A stretch of 64,000 bases of DNA from Cupriavidus basilensis (GTDB taxonomy: Bacteria > Pseudomonadota > Gammaproteobacteria > Burkholderiales > Burkholderiaceae). How positions within the stretch are numbered: position 1 is the first letter of the stretch; the number at the start of each line of letters is the position of its first letter. The stretch covers positions 1,426,001-1,490,000 of the forward strand of contig NZ_CP062804.1 in the NCBI RefSeq assembly GCF_008801925.2. The letters run 5' to 3'. The notes beneath the pieces were generated by a model. The model ran no database searches and was not told the origin of the DNA. It saw only the letters and a list, made by a program, of their open reading frames with translations. Positions 17,535 to 26,602 of this stretch are shown here, one piece after another. The position numbers and the translations under genes were made by a program.

Positions 17535-18229
17535 TAGCTGTGAGCCGAGGCCGCCGCTCGATGCTGGCGGCGCTGGCGCTTGCCTTGCCCCTGGCCGGCG
17601 GCAATCGGGCCTGGGCCTTGTCGGGCCTGGCGTCGGACACGCCAGACGCGGATGCGCTCGATGCCTCGCAATCGGCGGCGTTTCGTGCCTGGTTCGTGCG
17701 CATCGTTGGCGAGCAACTGCGCCAGGGCCCGACCCCGCGCTGGGTCCAGCGCGATTGTGCGGGCCTGGTGCGCTTTGCCGTGGGCGAGGCGCTCAAGGTG
17801 CATGACGCGCGCTGGCTGCGCGCCAACGGCATGCAAGGCAGCGCCTCGGCCCGCCAGTTGCCGCCGGAGCTTAGCCTGAGCCCGAGCCAGCGCACGCTTG
17901 GCCAGCGCTGGACCCGCGCCGACGGCAGCACCGGGGCTTATGCCTCCGCCCTGGCCCTGGTGCAGGGCAATAGCCGCTTTGTCGCCAGGAACGTCAACCT
18001 GGCGCAGCCCGGCGACCTGCTTTTCTACGACCAGGGCGATGAACAGCACCTGATGATCTGGATGGGCCAGTACCTGGCCTATCACACCGGCACCGTGACC
18101 CGTACCGATAACGGCCTGCGTGCCGTCACCCTTTCTCGCTTGATGCAATGGAACGATTCGCGCTGGCAGCCGCAGGACGGCAATCCCAATTTCATCGGCG
18201 TATTCCGTTTCGCCTTTTTGTCGAGGTAA
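17531..18229 (+). CDS. yfaT: DUF1175 (YfaT-like) exported protein, possible NlpC/P60-like hydrolase fold
   Basis: A 232-residue exported protein. The GTG at 17531 overlaps the yfaA stop as GTGA; the N-terminus then has an Arg-rich stretch and a signal-like segment ending near NRAWA. The domain contains [13 protein letters not shown] with Cys76 and, later, [15 protein letters not shown] with His173. That Cys...His order resembles NlpC/P60 peptidases, which is my inference, since the DUF1175 family is not characterised. It is the second gene of the six-gene operon. Confidence 0.83.
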   Translation: MIAVSRGRRSMLAALALALPLAGGNRAWALSGLASDTPDADALDASQSAAFRAWFVRIVGEQLRQGPTPRWVQRDCAGLVRFAVGEALKVHDARWLRANGMQGSASARQLPPELSLSPSQRTLGQRWTRADGSTGAYASALALVQGNSRFVARNVNLAQPGDLLFYDQGDEQHLMIWMGQYLAYHTGTVTRTDNGLRAVTLSRLMQWNDSRWQPQDGNPNFIGVFRFAFLSR

Positions 18230-18234
18230 AGACG

Positions 18235-21200
18235 ATGCTTGTCGTCATGACGCGCGCAAGCGCGCTTCTGCGTTCCTCCATCCCCCGCATGCTGCTGGCG
18301 CTTGCCTTGCTGGCAGGCGCCCAGGCGGCAGGCGCCCAGGCGGCGGGCGCCGCCGAGCGGCCGAGCGTCACGCTCGACACGGTGCCGTCAAGCGGCTATA
18401 GCGCTTTCCAAGGGCAGCCATTCTTCCTGCTGTCGGACGCCAGCTACGGCAGCGACCAGACGGCACAGGTGCGCCTGGAAGCCCCGGGACGCGAATACAA
18501 GAGCGAGCTGCAGCGCTATGGCGGCGCCGACATCCTCGTCTACCGGGTCGCCGATCCGATCGCCTTCCTGAAGGCACAAAAGAACCTGCACCGGATCGAC
18601 GTCAAGGCGAACTACCGCGGCGAAGGGTTGGCCAATACCCTGTCCTACCTGTGGGATAGCTGGTACAAGCAGGCGCGCCGCGCATGGCAACGCGTGCTGT
18701 CGTTCGCGACCCGCAGCAAGGCGGTGGAGGACGCGCCGCAGTTCAGCATGGGTGACCAGATTGCCCAGCCGACCCGCTTCGAGAACAACCCGCAGTACGA
18801 GCCGCTCAAGGGCTACGACGTGGTCGAGCGCTTCCGCTACCCGATCTGGGACGCCAAGGAAATCGCGCCGCCCAAGGATGTCAAGCTGGAAGGCAGCAGC
18901 AGCGAATTCCTGCCGCGAGATGCGGGCAACGTGATGGTGCCGCTGGGCAAGCTCAAGCCGGGCCTGTACATCGTCGAAGGCATCATCGGCACCTACCGCG
19001 CCCATACCTTGCTGTTTGTGTCCGATACCGTGGCCATCACCAAGAGCTCCGGCAACGGCATGCTGGTCTGGGCCGCGCAGCGCAAGAGCGGCCGCCCGGT
19101 CGCCGGCGCCAGCCTCGCCTGGACCGACGGCCTCGGCGTGCTCCAGAGCGCTACCACTGGCGCTGACGGTGCGGCAGATCTGGCCCACGCCAGCCCGGAG
19201 CGCAGCTACCTGCTGGGCGTGGATCCGGCCGGCGGCGCGTTTATCTCGGAAAACTTCTACTACGACAGCGAGATCTACAACACCAAGCTGTACGCCTTCA
19301 CCGACCGGCCGCTGTACCGCCCCGGCGACGAAGTCCGGGTCAAGTTCATCGGCCGCAATTTCCGCAATGCCACCGAATCCGGCCCCGCAGCGCCCGGTGA
19401 TATCAAGCTGGAGGTGCTGGACCCCAACGGCGCGCCGCTGGCCTCGGTCGCTACCGCGCTAGCCGCTGACAATGGCGCCGACGCGCGCTTCACGCTGCCC
19501 GCCAATGCCCTGGCCGGCGGCTATACGCTGCGCTTCGACTACGGTGGCAACACCTACGGCGGCGCCTTCCGCGTGGCCGAGTACATCAAGCCGCATTTCG
19601 ACGTGAATCTTGCGTTGGACAAGGCCGACTATGCCACCGGCGAGGCGGTCAAGGGCAAGATCCAGCTGCGCTATCCCGACGGCAAGCCGGTCAAGGACGC
19701 CAAGCTGTCCGTCAGCCTGCGCGCGCAGCAGGTGACGATGGTGGAGGGCGAGCTGCAATATGCCGGCCTGTTCCCGGTCAAGCTGGAGCAGCAGGAACTG
19801 ACCACCGACGGCAGCGGCAATGCCGCGCTGGTGCTGCCTGCCGCCAAGGACCCGAGCCGCTATGTGGTGACGGTGTTCGCCAACGACGGCGCGGCCTATC
19901 GGGTCAAGGTCACGCGCGAACTGCTGATCGCGCGTGGCGCCACGCCATACAAGCTGACGGCGCCGGCCAATTTCACTAACCCGGGCCAGAGCGTGACCTT
20001 CCAGTTGCAGGCGCTGGCCGCCGCCGGGCAGGCTTCGGCGCAGGCGCCGGCCAAGTGGGAACTGGTGCGGCTGGAGTCCCGCACCCGCAGCGAGGGCACG
20101 CTGAGCCCCGCCGCCAATGGCACTGTGTCGTTCCCGGTCAAGTTCGGCGAGCCGGGCTCGTACACGCTCTCCGTCAAGGACGGCGCGGGCAATCTGCTGG
20201 CCGCCGCCAGCCACTGGGTGGCGGGCGAGGGCCTGCAGACCGTGCCGGGCAATATCGAGATCGTGTTCGACCGGGACCGCTACCGCATCGGCGACACGGC
20301 CGAAGCGCTGGTGACGTTCCCGCTCGCCGTCGAGGATGCCTTGCTGACGCTGGAGCGTGACCGGGTGGAGCGGCGCGGCCTGCTGTCCAAGGGCGGCGAC
20401 TGGCTGTCGCTGGAGAAGGTTACCGACAAGCAATGGCGGGCGCGGATCAAGGTGGGCAACGATTTCAGCCCCAATATGACGTTCTCCGTGCTGTACGTGA
20501 AGGACGGCGACTACGTGTTCCAGAACGCCGGCATTGCCGTGGTGCAGCCCACGATCGAGCTGGCGGTCAAGAGCGACAAGCCTGTCTATGCCCCCGGCGA
20601 GACCGTCACGCTGGACCTCACCAGTGCCTTCAATGGCAAGCCCGTGCCGGCGAATCTCACCGTCAGCGTGGTGGATGAGATGGTCTACGTGCTGCAGCCT
20701 GAAATCGCCCCGAGCATTGTCGACTTCTTCTACCATCCGCGCCGCAACAGCGTGCGCACCACTTCCAGCCTGAACTTCATCGGCTACGACCTCGCCGTGT
20801 CGGGCCAGCCCGGCGCCGGTGGCCCTGAGCGCGGCCGCTATAACGAGCGGGGCGTGAAGGTGCTGGAGCGCCCGCGCCGGGACGAGAAGGACACTGCCGC
20901 GTGGGAGGCCAACCTGCGTACCAGCGCAGACGGCCGCGCGCGCATGAGCTTCACCATGCCCGACTCCCTGACTCGCTGGCGCATCACGGTGCGCGCGATG
21001 TCGGGCGACGGCATGGTCGGGCAGCGCACCGCCAGCATCCGGTCCGACAAGGGCCTGTATCTCAAATGGACCGGGCCGCAACGCTACCGCGCCGAGGACG
21101 CGCCGCGCATCGACATGGTGGCCTTCAACCAGGGTGAGCAGGAGGTGGCCGCGGACCTCGTGGTGATCGGCGCCGGCCTGAATGTCAACCAGAGCGTGAC

Positions 21201-23001
21201 GCTCAAGCGTGGTGCCAACTACGTGCGCCTGCCGGTTGCGCAGGGTGCTCTGCAGGGTGGCGTGGTCAATGCGGAGATCAAGCTGCAGGGCAAGGTGCTG
21301 GACCGACTGCAGACCACGCTCACGGTCGAGCCCACCGGCTGGCTCTCGCAGCGCGAGCTGACGCTGCCGCTGGCCGGCGCCAATGCGGCGTTCAAGCTGC
21401 CGGCGGATGCGCAAGACATACGCCTGCGCTTCGTCGATGGCGCCGCCAGCCAGTTCGCCCGCGTGGCGGACGATCTGCTGGCCTATCCCTATGGCTGCAC
21501 CGAGCAGACCGCCAGCCGGCTGATTCCGCTGGCGTTGGCCCAGCGCAGCCTGGCCGCCACCGGCGCGGACACGGGCGGCGGCACCCAGGGCATCGACGCG
21601 CTGCTACGCACCCAGCGCCAGCGCCTGGCGCTGCTGGCCGGGGTCAATGGCCAGTTTGGATGGTGGGGCGATACGGTGGGCAATAGCGCGCTGCTGACGG
21701 CGTATGCCTATTACGCCGACTGGCTGGCAACGCGCGCCGTCGGCATCAGCCTGCCGCCCGATCACTGGAAGCGCACGCTGGAAGCTTACAAGCAGGCCAT
21801 GAAGGAGCCGCTGCTGCACCGTGCACTCGCGCTGTGGTTCATCAACGAGATGGGCCTGCCGGTGGCCACGCAGCTCGGTGGCGTGGCCGGCGAGCTCGCT
21901 CGCCCCGGCGCCGACGCGCCTGGCGCGGCGGTGGGCGAAAGCCTGGTGTTTGCCGCGCCGGATTCGCCGCAAGGCCGCCGCGTGGCGACCGTGCTGGCCG
22001 CGCAGCTCTACAGGCAGATCGGCCAGCCGATGCCGGAAGGCCTGGCCAGCGCCGCCGAGGCCGCGCGCCAGACGCTGGCGAGCGATCCTTCGCCGCTGGT
22101 GCAGAGCCTGCTGCTGATGGCGGGCAAGGGCGCGGCCACCTCCGAGGTGCAGGCGCTGCTGGCCCGCGCCGGCGCTGCCTCACCGACGATTGACCGGGCC
22201 GTGACGCTGGTGTGGCTCAACAAGGCCCTTGGCGGTGGGCTGGGCCGCGGGCTGGCCGGCGAGGGCGATCCCGCGCTGCGCGTGCCGCAGGGCAACTGGA
22301 AGGCTGCGCGCAGCCCGCTCGGCCTGCCGGAATGGCGCTGGAGCGGGGCGCAACTGCCCGAGACGCTCGCGCTTACCGTGCCGCAGAACATGGATGCGGC
22401 CTCACAGTCGTTCAACACCAATGCCGTGGTGTCCTACCGCAGCCGTGCCCAGGAAGCCTCGCGCCTGCCGATCGGCATCGAGCGCAAGCTCTATCGCCTG
22501 GTGCCCACGAGCGATGGCGCAGCGAAAGACGGCAAGCCAGCCGAAGCCGCCGCCGCGGGTACGGCCGGCCTGACCTTCTCGGCCAAGCCGGTCAAGCCGG
22601 GTGACAAGCTCGACAGCAACACGCTCTACGTCGATGAGATCGTACTGAGCCCGCGCCAGGGCACCTACCGCTACGGGCTGGTCGAAGCACCGCTGCCGCC
22701 CGGCGGCGAGGTCGAGGGCACGACGTGGGGCCTGCGGATCGACGGCTTGCCCGATCCGGACAACAAGGCCACCGGCCTGCAGCCGTTCCAGCGCGCCGTG
22801 ACGTACGAGATGGGCATGCTGTCATACCACCAGCCGGTAGTCTCGCTGGAGCGCCCGGTGGTGCTGCGCCAGTTGGTACGCTTCTCGCTGCCAGGCAAGT
22901 TCAACCTGCCCCCGGTGCGCTACTTCCGCATGTACCAGCCAGATGCCAAAGCCCTGCAAGGCGACGGCAAGACGGCGGGCTTCCCCTTCACGGTGGAGTG
23001 A
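18235..23001 (+). CDS. yfaS: Bacterial alpha-2-macroglobulin with thioester motif (YfaS-like)
   Basis: A 1588-residue periplasmic protein of the alpha-2-macroglobulin family, which traps proteases by a bait region and a reactive thioester. The start at 18235 has GAGGTAAAG before it. The signal peptide contains a duplicated GAQAA unit. MG1-type and macroglobulin beta-sandwich domains occupy most of residues 60-820 (for example FTDRPLYRPGDEVRVKFIGR). The A2M central region is seen as PDSLTRWRITVRAMS, and the thioester as YPYGCTEQT with Cys1088. A helical thioester domain and a C-terminal receptor-like domain follow. There is no lipobox, unlike the YfhM/ECAM type. Thioester activity is inferred from CTEQ. 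Confidence 0.93.
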   Translation: MLVVMTRASALLRSSIPRMLLALALLAGAQAAGAQAAGAAERPSVTLDTVPSSGYSAFQGQPFFLLSDASYGSDQTAQVRLEAPGREYKSELQRYGGADILVYRVADPIAFLKAQKNLHRIDVKANYRGEGLANTLSYLWDSWYKQARRAWQRVLSFATRSKAVEDAPQFSMGDQIAQPTRFENNPQYEPLKGYDVVERFRYPIWDAKEIAPPKDVKLEGSSSEFLPRDAGNVMVPLGKLKPGLYIVEGIIGTYRAHTLLFVSDTVAITKSSGNGMLVWAAQRKSGRPVAGASLAWTDGLGVLQSATTGADGAADLAHASPERSYLLGVDPAGGAFISENFYYDSEIYNTKLYAFTDRPLYRPGDEVRVKFIGRNFRNATESGPAAPGDIKLEVLDPNGAPLASVATALAADNGADARFTLPANALAGGYTLRFDYGGNTYGGAFRVAEYIKPHFDVNLALDKADYATGEAVKGKIQLRYPDGKPVKDAKLSVSLRAQQVTMVEGELQYAGLFPVKLEQQELTTDGSGNAALVLPAAKDPSRYVVTVFANDGAAYRVKVTRELLIARGATPYKLTAPANFTNPGQSVTFQLQALAAAGQASAQAPAKWELVRLESRTRSEGTLSPAANGTVSFPVKFGEPGSYTLSVKDGAGNLLAAASHWVAGEGLQTVPGNIEIVFDRDRYRIGDTAEALVTFPLAVEDALLTLERDRVERRGLLSKGGDWLSLEKVTDKQWRARIKVGNDFSPNMTFSVLYVKDGDYVFQNAGIAVVQPTIELAVKSDKPVYAPGETVTLDLTSAFNGKPVPANLTVSVVDEMVYVLQPEIAPSIVDFFYHPRRNSVRTTSSLNFIGYDLAVSGQPGAGGPERGRYNERGVKVLERPRRDEKDTAAWEANLRTSADGRARMSFTMPDSLTRWRITVRAMSGDGMVGQRTASIRSDKGLYLKWTGPQRYRAEDAPRIDMVAFNQGEQEVAADLVVIGAGLNVNQSVTLKRGANYVRLPVAQGALQGGVVNAEIKLQGKVLDRLQTTLTVEPTGWLSQRELTLPLAGANAAFKLPADAQDIRLRFVDGAASQFARVADDLLAYPYGCTEQTASRLIPLALAQRSLAATGADTGGGTQGIDALLRTQRQRLALLAGVNGQFGWWGDTVGNSALLTAYAYYADWLATRAVGISLPPDHWKRTLEAYKQAMKEPLLHRALALWFINEMGLPVATQLGGVAGELARPGADAPGAAVGESLVFAAPDSPQGRRVATVLAAQLYRQIGQPMPEGLASAAEAARQTLASDPSPLVQSLLLMAGKGAATSEVQALLARAGAASPTIDRAVTLVWLNKALGGGLGRGLAGEGDPALRVPQGNWKAARSPLGLPEWRWSGAQLPETLALTVPQNMDAASQSFNTNAVVSYRSRAQEASRLPIGIERKLYRLVPTSDGAAKDGKPAEAAAAGTAGLTFSAKPVKPGDKLDSNTLYVDEIVLSPRQGTYRYGLVEAPLPPGGEVEGTTWGLRIDGLPDPDNKATGLQPFQRAVTYEMGMLSYHQPVVSLERPVVLRQLVRFSLPGKFNLPPVRYFRMYQPDAKALQGDGKTAGFPFTVE

Positions 23002-23008
23002 GGCGGGC

Positions 23009-24760
23009 ATGAACGGGGCAGCGCGCATGGCGGCCGGCCGTGCCTGGTGGCGACGGCTTGCGGTGCTGGCCGCCGTGGGCGCGGCGTGCGCCGGGCCTGC
23101 GCTGGCTGCCACGCTCGCGCCCGCCGAGCCCCTGCGCTTCGCGCGGCTCGCGGGCGCGGACGCGCAATTGTTCGGCCTCGACGGCAACGCCGCCGCGCCC
23201 GCTGCCACGCCATTGCCTGCCAGCTTGCAGACCCCATTGGGCAGCGTGTGGAAGCTGTTCGTCTATGGCTACCTGGTCGGCCGCGACAAGCCATCCGATG
23301 ACTACACCTGCCGTGGTGGTGACCCGGAGGAGGTTTACTGCTGCACGCCCGGCCAGAGCATCGACCGCGAGCGTGCGCTGATTCAATCCTGCGGACGCTA
23401 TTTCGAGCCGCGGCGGCTGGGTTTGTCCGCTGCCGACTGGCGCCGTTTCTGGAAGGAGGCAGGCGCACCCGCGTGGCTACAGGACATGCAGGCGATGCAG
23501 CCGGCTCGCAACGTGGCCGTTGCCGATCTGCTTGCCGGGCTGCATGCCGTGTCCCCCGCCGCGCAACAGGCAGCCGCCGCGACGCTGGTCTCGGTACTGA
23601 CGGTGGGGCGCGGCGAAGGCACGCTGGCCAACTATGGCAGCCTGCTGCGCGCCAAGACCTGGACCATGCCGGACCCGGCGCGGCCGGGCGCATCCATCGG
23701 CGGCGCGGCCGGCTGGCTTGCCGATGGCAGCCCGGTCTGGCTGGGCGGCCCCGGCGCCAGTGCCAATGTGCTGCGCCGTGCGGCGCCCCGCCTGCAGCCG
23801 TTGCTGGCCACCGTGCCGGTGCCTGATGATGGCGCCTGCGTGCTGGTCGACATGTTCGAGCGCTATGCGCTGCGCGATCTGCAAGCCGCCGGTACCGGCA
23901 ACGGCACCGGCGCAAGTCGCCAGGCCGTGGCGGATGGCCCGCTCAACGGCACCTACCGCGCGGAGTTTGCCAATGGCAACACCCTGCGCGTGGAAAGCCG
24001 TGGCGAACTGACGCTGCTGCGCAAGCCCGGCGCTGCGCCGCGCGTAGTGGGCCGCTTCGGCCTCAATGACTACGTGGCGCGGGTTGTCGAGCGCGAGGGC
24101 GACACCACTGAGCCCGAAGCCGCCCGTGCCCTGGCGGTGGCCGCGCGCAGCTACCTGATCCAGCAAGCCACGCGTGAGCAAGGCTGCTTTCATATTGCCG
24201 ATAGCAGCCGCACCCAGCGTGTGCTGCCGCGTGTCCCTACCGCCGCGGCGCGACGTGCCGCTGATGTGACCGATGCGCTGGTGCTGTCCGGCGTGGCCGT
24301 GCGTTATCACCACGACGCGAGCGGCCAGGGGCGCATGGCCTGGCTGGAGGCCCGGCGCGCGGCCGGGCAGGGGCAGTCGTTCGATGCCATCCTGGCTCGC
24401 TGGTGGCCTCAGGCCACGCTCACCTCGTTCCAGAGCCCAGTGGCCGGCGATTGCCTGGCGGTGGCCAATGCGCGGCAGTGGCTGGCGCAGCGCGCGCCGC
24501 ATTGGGAGCGCTGGCTGGCGGCGGAGCCGGGCTATGAAACGCCGCCGCTGCCCGCGGTGTGCGAAGTGCGCGAAGGCCGCCCTTATGCCGACGCGCGCCG
24601 CAACCGGCTCTATATCCACCGGCTGGCCAGCGAGGACGACCGCATTGCGCTGGCCCACGAATATCTCCATCTTGCATTTGCCCGCCACCCGCGCGGGCAG
24701 GACGAAGGCTTTGTCGAAGCCATGGCGCGCAAGCTGGTACGTACGCAAAACCCATCATGA
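23009..24760 (+). CDS. yfaQ: DUF2300 (YfaQ-like) exported protein with SpoIID-like segment and HExxH motif
   Basis: A 583-residue exported protein, start at 23009, with a signal peptide ending GPALA. Near residues 353-440 the pattern DYVARVVEREG...RALAVAARSYLI...CFHIADSSRTQRVLP strongly recalls the SpoIID family, whose members cut peptidoglycan. Near the end HEYLH (550-554) is an HExxH motif with a later Glu (DEGFVE), as in zinc metalloproteases. Both are my reading of the sequence; the DUF2300 family itself has no established activity. It begins seven bases after the macroglobulin gene and overlaps the next gene (ATGA). Confidence 0.84.
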   Translation: MNGAARMAAGRAWWRRLAVLAAVGAACAGPALAATLAPAEPLRFARLAGADAQLFGLDGNAAAPAATPLPASLQTPLGSVWKLFVYGYLVGRDKPSDDYTCRGGDPEEVYCCTPGQSIDRERALIQSCGRYFEPRRLGLSAADWRRFWKEAGAPAWLQDMQAMQPARNVAVADLLAGLHAVSPAAQQAAAATLVSVLTVGRGEGTLANYGSLLRAKTWTMPDPARPGASIGGAAGWLADGSPVWLGGPGASANVLRRAAPRLQPLLATVPVPDDGACVLVDMFERYALRDLQAAGTGNGTGASRQAVADGPLNGTYRAEFANGNTLRVESRGELTLLRKPGAAPRVVGRFGLNDYVARVVEREGDTTEPEAARALAVAARSYLIQQATREQGCFHIADSSRTQRVLPRVPTAAARRAADVTDALVLSGVAVRYHHDASGQGRMAWLEARRAAGQGQSFDAILARWWPQATLTSFQSPVAGDCLAVANARQWLAQRAPHWERWLAAEPGYETPPLPAVCEVREGRPYADARRNRLYIHRLASEDDRIALAHEYLHLAFARHPRGQDEGFVEAMARKLVRTQNPS

Positions 24761-25581
24761 ATCTCACCCGCAATTTGTCCCGCAACTGGCGCCACGGCGT
24801 GCTGGCCCTGGCCTGCGTCGCGGTGCCGCTGGTGGCCACGGCCGAGCCGGTTGCCGATCTGGACGGCCCGGTGGGCGGCTGGCGCCACGGCGGCTTGTCC
24901 AACGAGCTCGAGCGCTATACCGCCGCCTATCCCAAGCCGCCGGTGGACCGGGGCACGCAGAAGTACCGCACGCTGATCGAGGGGCGCCTGCGCAAGGTCG
25001 GCAAGGAGGGCCGCAAGCCGCCCACGCTGGTGGTCAACGGCACGGCCATGCCGCTGTATGCCGACGAGCAGGGGCGCTTCGCGCGGCCGTGGGCGTTTGG
25101 CCGGGGCTCCAACAGTGTGGAGATCGTGTCCGCTGATGGCGCCTCGCGCCAGCGCTTGCAGTTCTATGAGGCCGACGCGACCAAGATCCAGGCCAAGCTG
25201 CGCGCGGTGTTGACCTGGGACGATCCCAAGGCCGAGGTCGACCTGCATGTGATTTCACCTGACGGTGGCCATGCCTTCTTTGCCAGCCCCTTGCTGCCGG
25301 AGGGGGGCGGTCTGGACGTGGATAGCGTGGATGGTGCGGGGCCGGAGATTTTCTCGAGCGCGGCGCCGCGTCCCGGGGTGTGGTTGTTCTATGTGAACTA
25401 CTGGGGCAATTTCAACGCCGATGGCTACAACTTCGAGAAAGGCAAGAACGATCGCGACCTGATTACCGCCAAGCTCACGTTGATCTACAACGAGAACACG
25501 CTCAATGAAAAGCGTGAGACGCTCGTGGTGCCGCTGCGCAAGCTGGGCGAACTGGCGCTGATGAAGTCGGTGCGTTTCTGA
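24757..25581 (+). CDS. yfaP: DUF2135 (YfaP-like) exported protein, copy 1
   Basis: A 274-residue exported protein coupled to yfaQ by an ATGA overlap. Signal peptide to about residue 29 (VATAEP). The C-terminal DUF2135 domain shows VDLHVISPDGGHAFF and then WLFYVNYWGNF, a beta-sandwich-like family of unknown function. A preceding region TLVVNGTAMPL...GSNSVEI is shared with the next gene, so the two are paralogues. Confidence 0.86.
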   Translation: MNLTRNLSRNWRHGVLALACVAVPLVATAEPVADLDGPVGGWRHGGLSNELERYTAAYPKPPVDRGTQKYRTLIEGRLRKVGKEGRKPPTLVVNGTAMPLYADEQGRFARPWAFGRGSNSVEIVSADGASRQRLQFYEADATKIQAKLRAVLTWDDPKAEVDLHVISPDGGHAFFASPLLPEGGGLDVDSVDGAGPEIFSSAAPRPGVWLFYVNYWGNFNADGYNFEKGKNDRDLITAKLTLIYNENTLNEKRETLVVPLRKLGELALMKSVRF

Positions 25582-25667
25582 GCCGACATATCGATCAGGC
25601 ACACTGATAGCCAGACCGACGCCTAGCCAGAAAGCAGTCGCAAAGAACGCAGGAAGGAACCGTGGAT

Positions 25668-26513
25668 ATGCAGCACTCGCCAAAACTAGCCTTGATCAGC
25701 CTGACCCTGCCGGCACTGTTGCTGGCCGGCGCCGTGCGAGCCGACGATGCCATCGAGTTCACCACGCCGCGCAACGGCTGGCGCAACTCGGCCGGTGATG
25801 CTTCGGCCTATACGCAGGAAGTGCATTACCCGGCGGTGGCGGTCTCCACGCGAGCTGGGCAAGCCGCCAGCGCCATGATTGCCGGGCGCATCCGCGCGGC
25901 GCCCAAGGCCGAGGCGGATGCCGCGAGCGCCGCGTCGAGCCCCGCACCCGGCGGGCGCGGGCGGCGCGGTGGCGGCTCGGTTGCCACCCTGGTGGTCAAC
26001 GGCGTGGCGATGCCGCAGCGGGTCGAGGAGGATGGCCGCTTCTCACGGCCCTACGCCTTCTCGGGCGGTAGCAACAGCGTGGAGATCCGCAGTGCGCAGG
26101 GCGCCAGCAAGCGCGTGCAGTTCTACGACGGCTACCAGGGCAAGACCCGTCCGCGCCTGCGGGTGGTGCTGTCCTGGGACAGCGATCAGACCGACCTGGA
26201 CCTGCATGTGGTGGCCCCCGACGGCCAGCACACCTTCTATGCGAATCGCGTGGCCAGCAACGGCGGCGCGCTCGATGTCGACGTCACCACCGGCTATGGC
26301 CCGGAGATCTATTCGATTGCCGCGCCGCCACCCGGTACCTACCTGGTCTATGTGAACTACTACGGCAGCGGCGCCGGCCCCGAAGCCATTACCGTGGCGC
26401 AAGTGGCGCTGATCACCGATGAAAACACGCCCAACGAAAAGCAGCAGGTGTTCCGCGTGCCGATGCGCAAGCCCGGTGAACTGACGCTGATCAAGTCCTT
26501 TGTCATGAAGTGA
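25668..26513 (+). CDS. DUF2135 (YfaP-like) exported protein, copy 2
   Basis: A 281-residue paralogue of the preceding gene. The ATG at 25668 lies eight bases after AGGAAGGAA; a GTG at 25662 is too close to it. Signal peptide to about residue 25. After a Gly/Arg-rich linker (GGRGRRGGG) come TLVVNGVAMP, GSNSVEI, LDLHVVAPDGQHTFY and YLVYVNYYG, each with a counterpart in copy 1. The E. coli locus has one such gene, so this looks like a tandem duplication with divergence. Copy 2 has its own strong ribosome site 86 bases after copy 1. Confidence 0.84.
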   Translation: MQHSPKLALISLTLPALLLAGAVRADDAIEFTTPRNGWRNSAGDASAYTQEVHYPAVAVSTRAGQAASAMIAGRIRAAPKAEADAASAASSPAPGGRGRRGGGSVATLVVNGVAMPQRVEEDGRFSRPYAFSGGSNSVEIRSAQGASKRVQFYDGYQGKTRPRLRVVLSWDSDQTDLDLHVVAPDGQHTFYANRVASNGGALDVDVTTGYGPEIYSIAAPPPGTYLVYVNYYGSGAGPEAITVAQVALITDENTPNEKQQVFRVPMRKPGELTLIKSFVMK

Positions 26514-26602
26514 GCACCGCGCCGAAACTCTCCAACGCCCCAGCACCCCAGTGTCCCGGCACCTCCGGGATCACCCCGGCAGCCCAATTTCCCCCAATTC
26601 CC

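Noticed and set aside
19459..21414. 651-codon minus-strand ORF inside the alpha-2-macroglobulin gene
   Set aside because: Antisense to a well-supported gene, with the composition of a shadow frame. The same holds for the 563-codon ORF at 15654-17345 and the 599-codon plus-strand ORF at 9852-11651.
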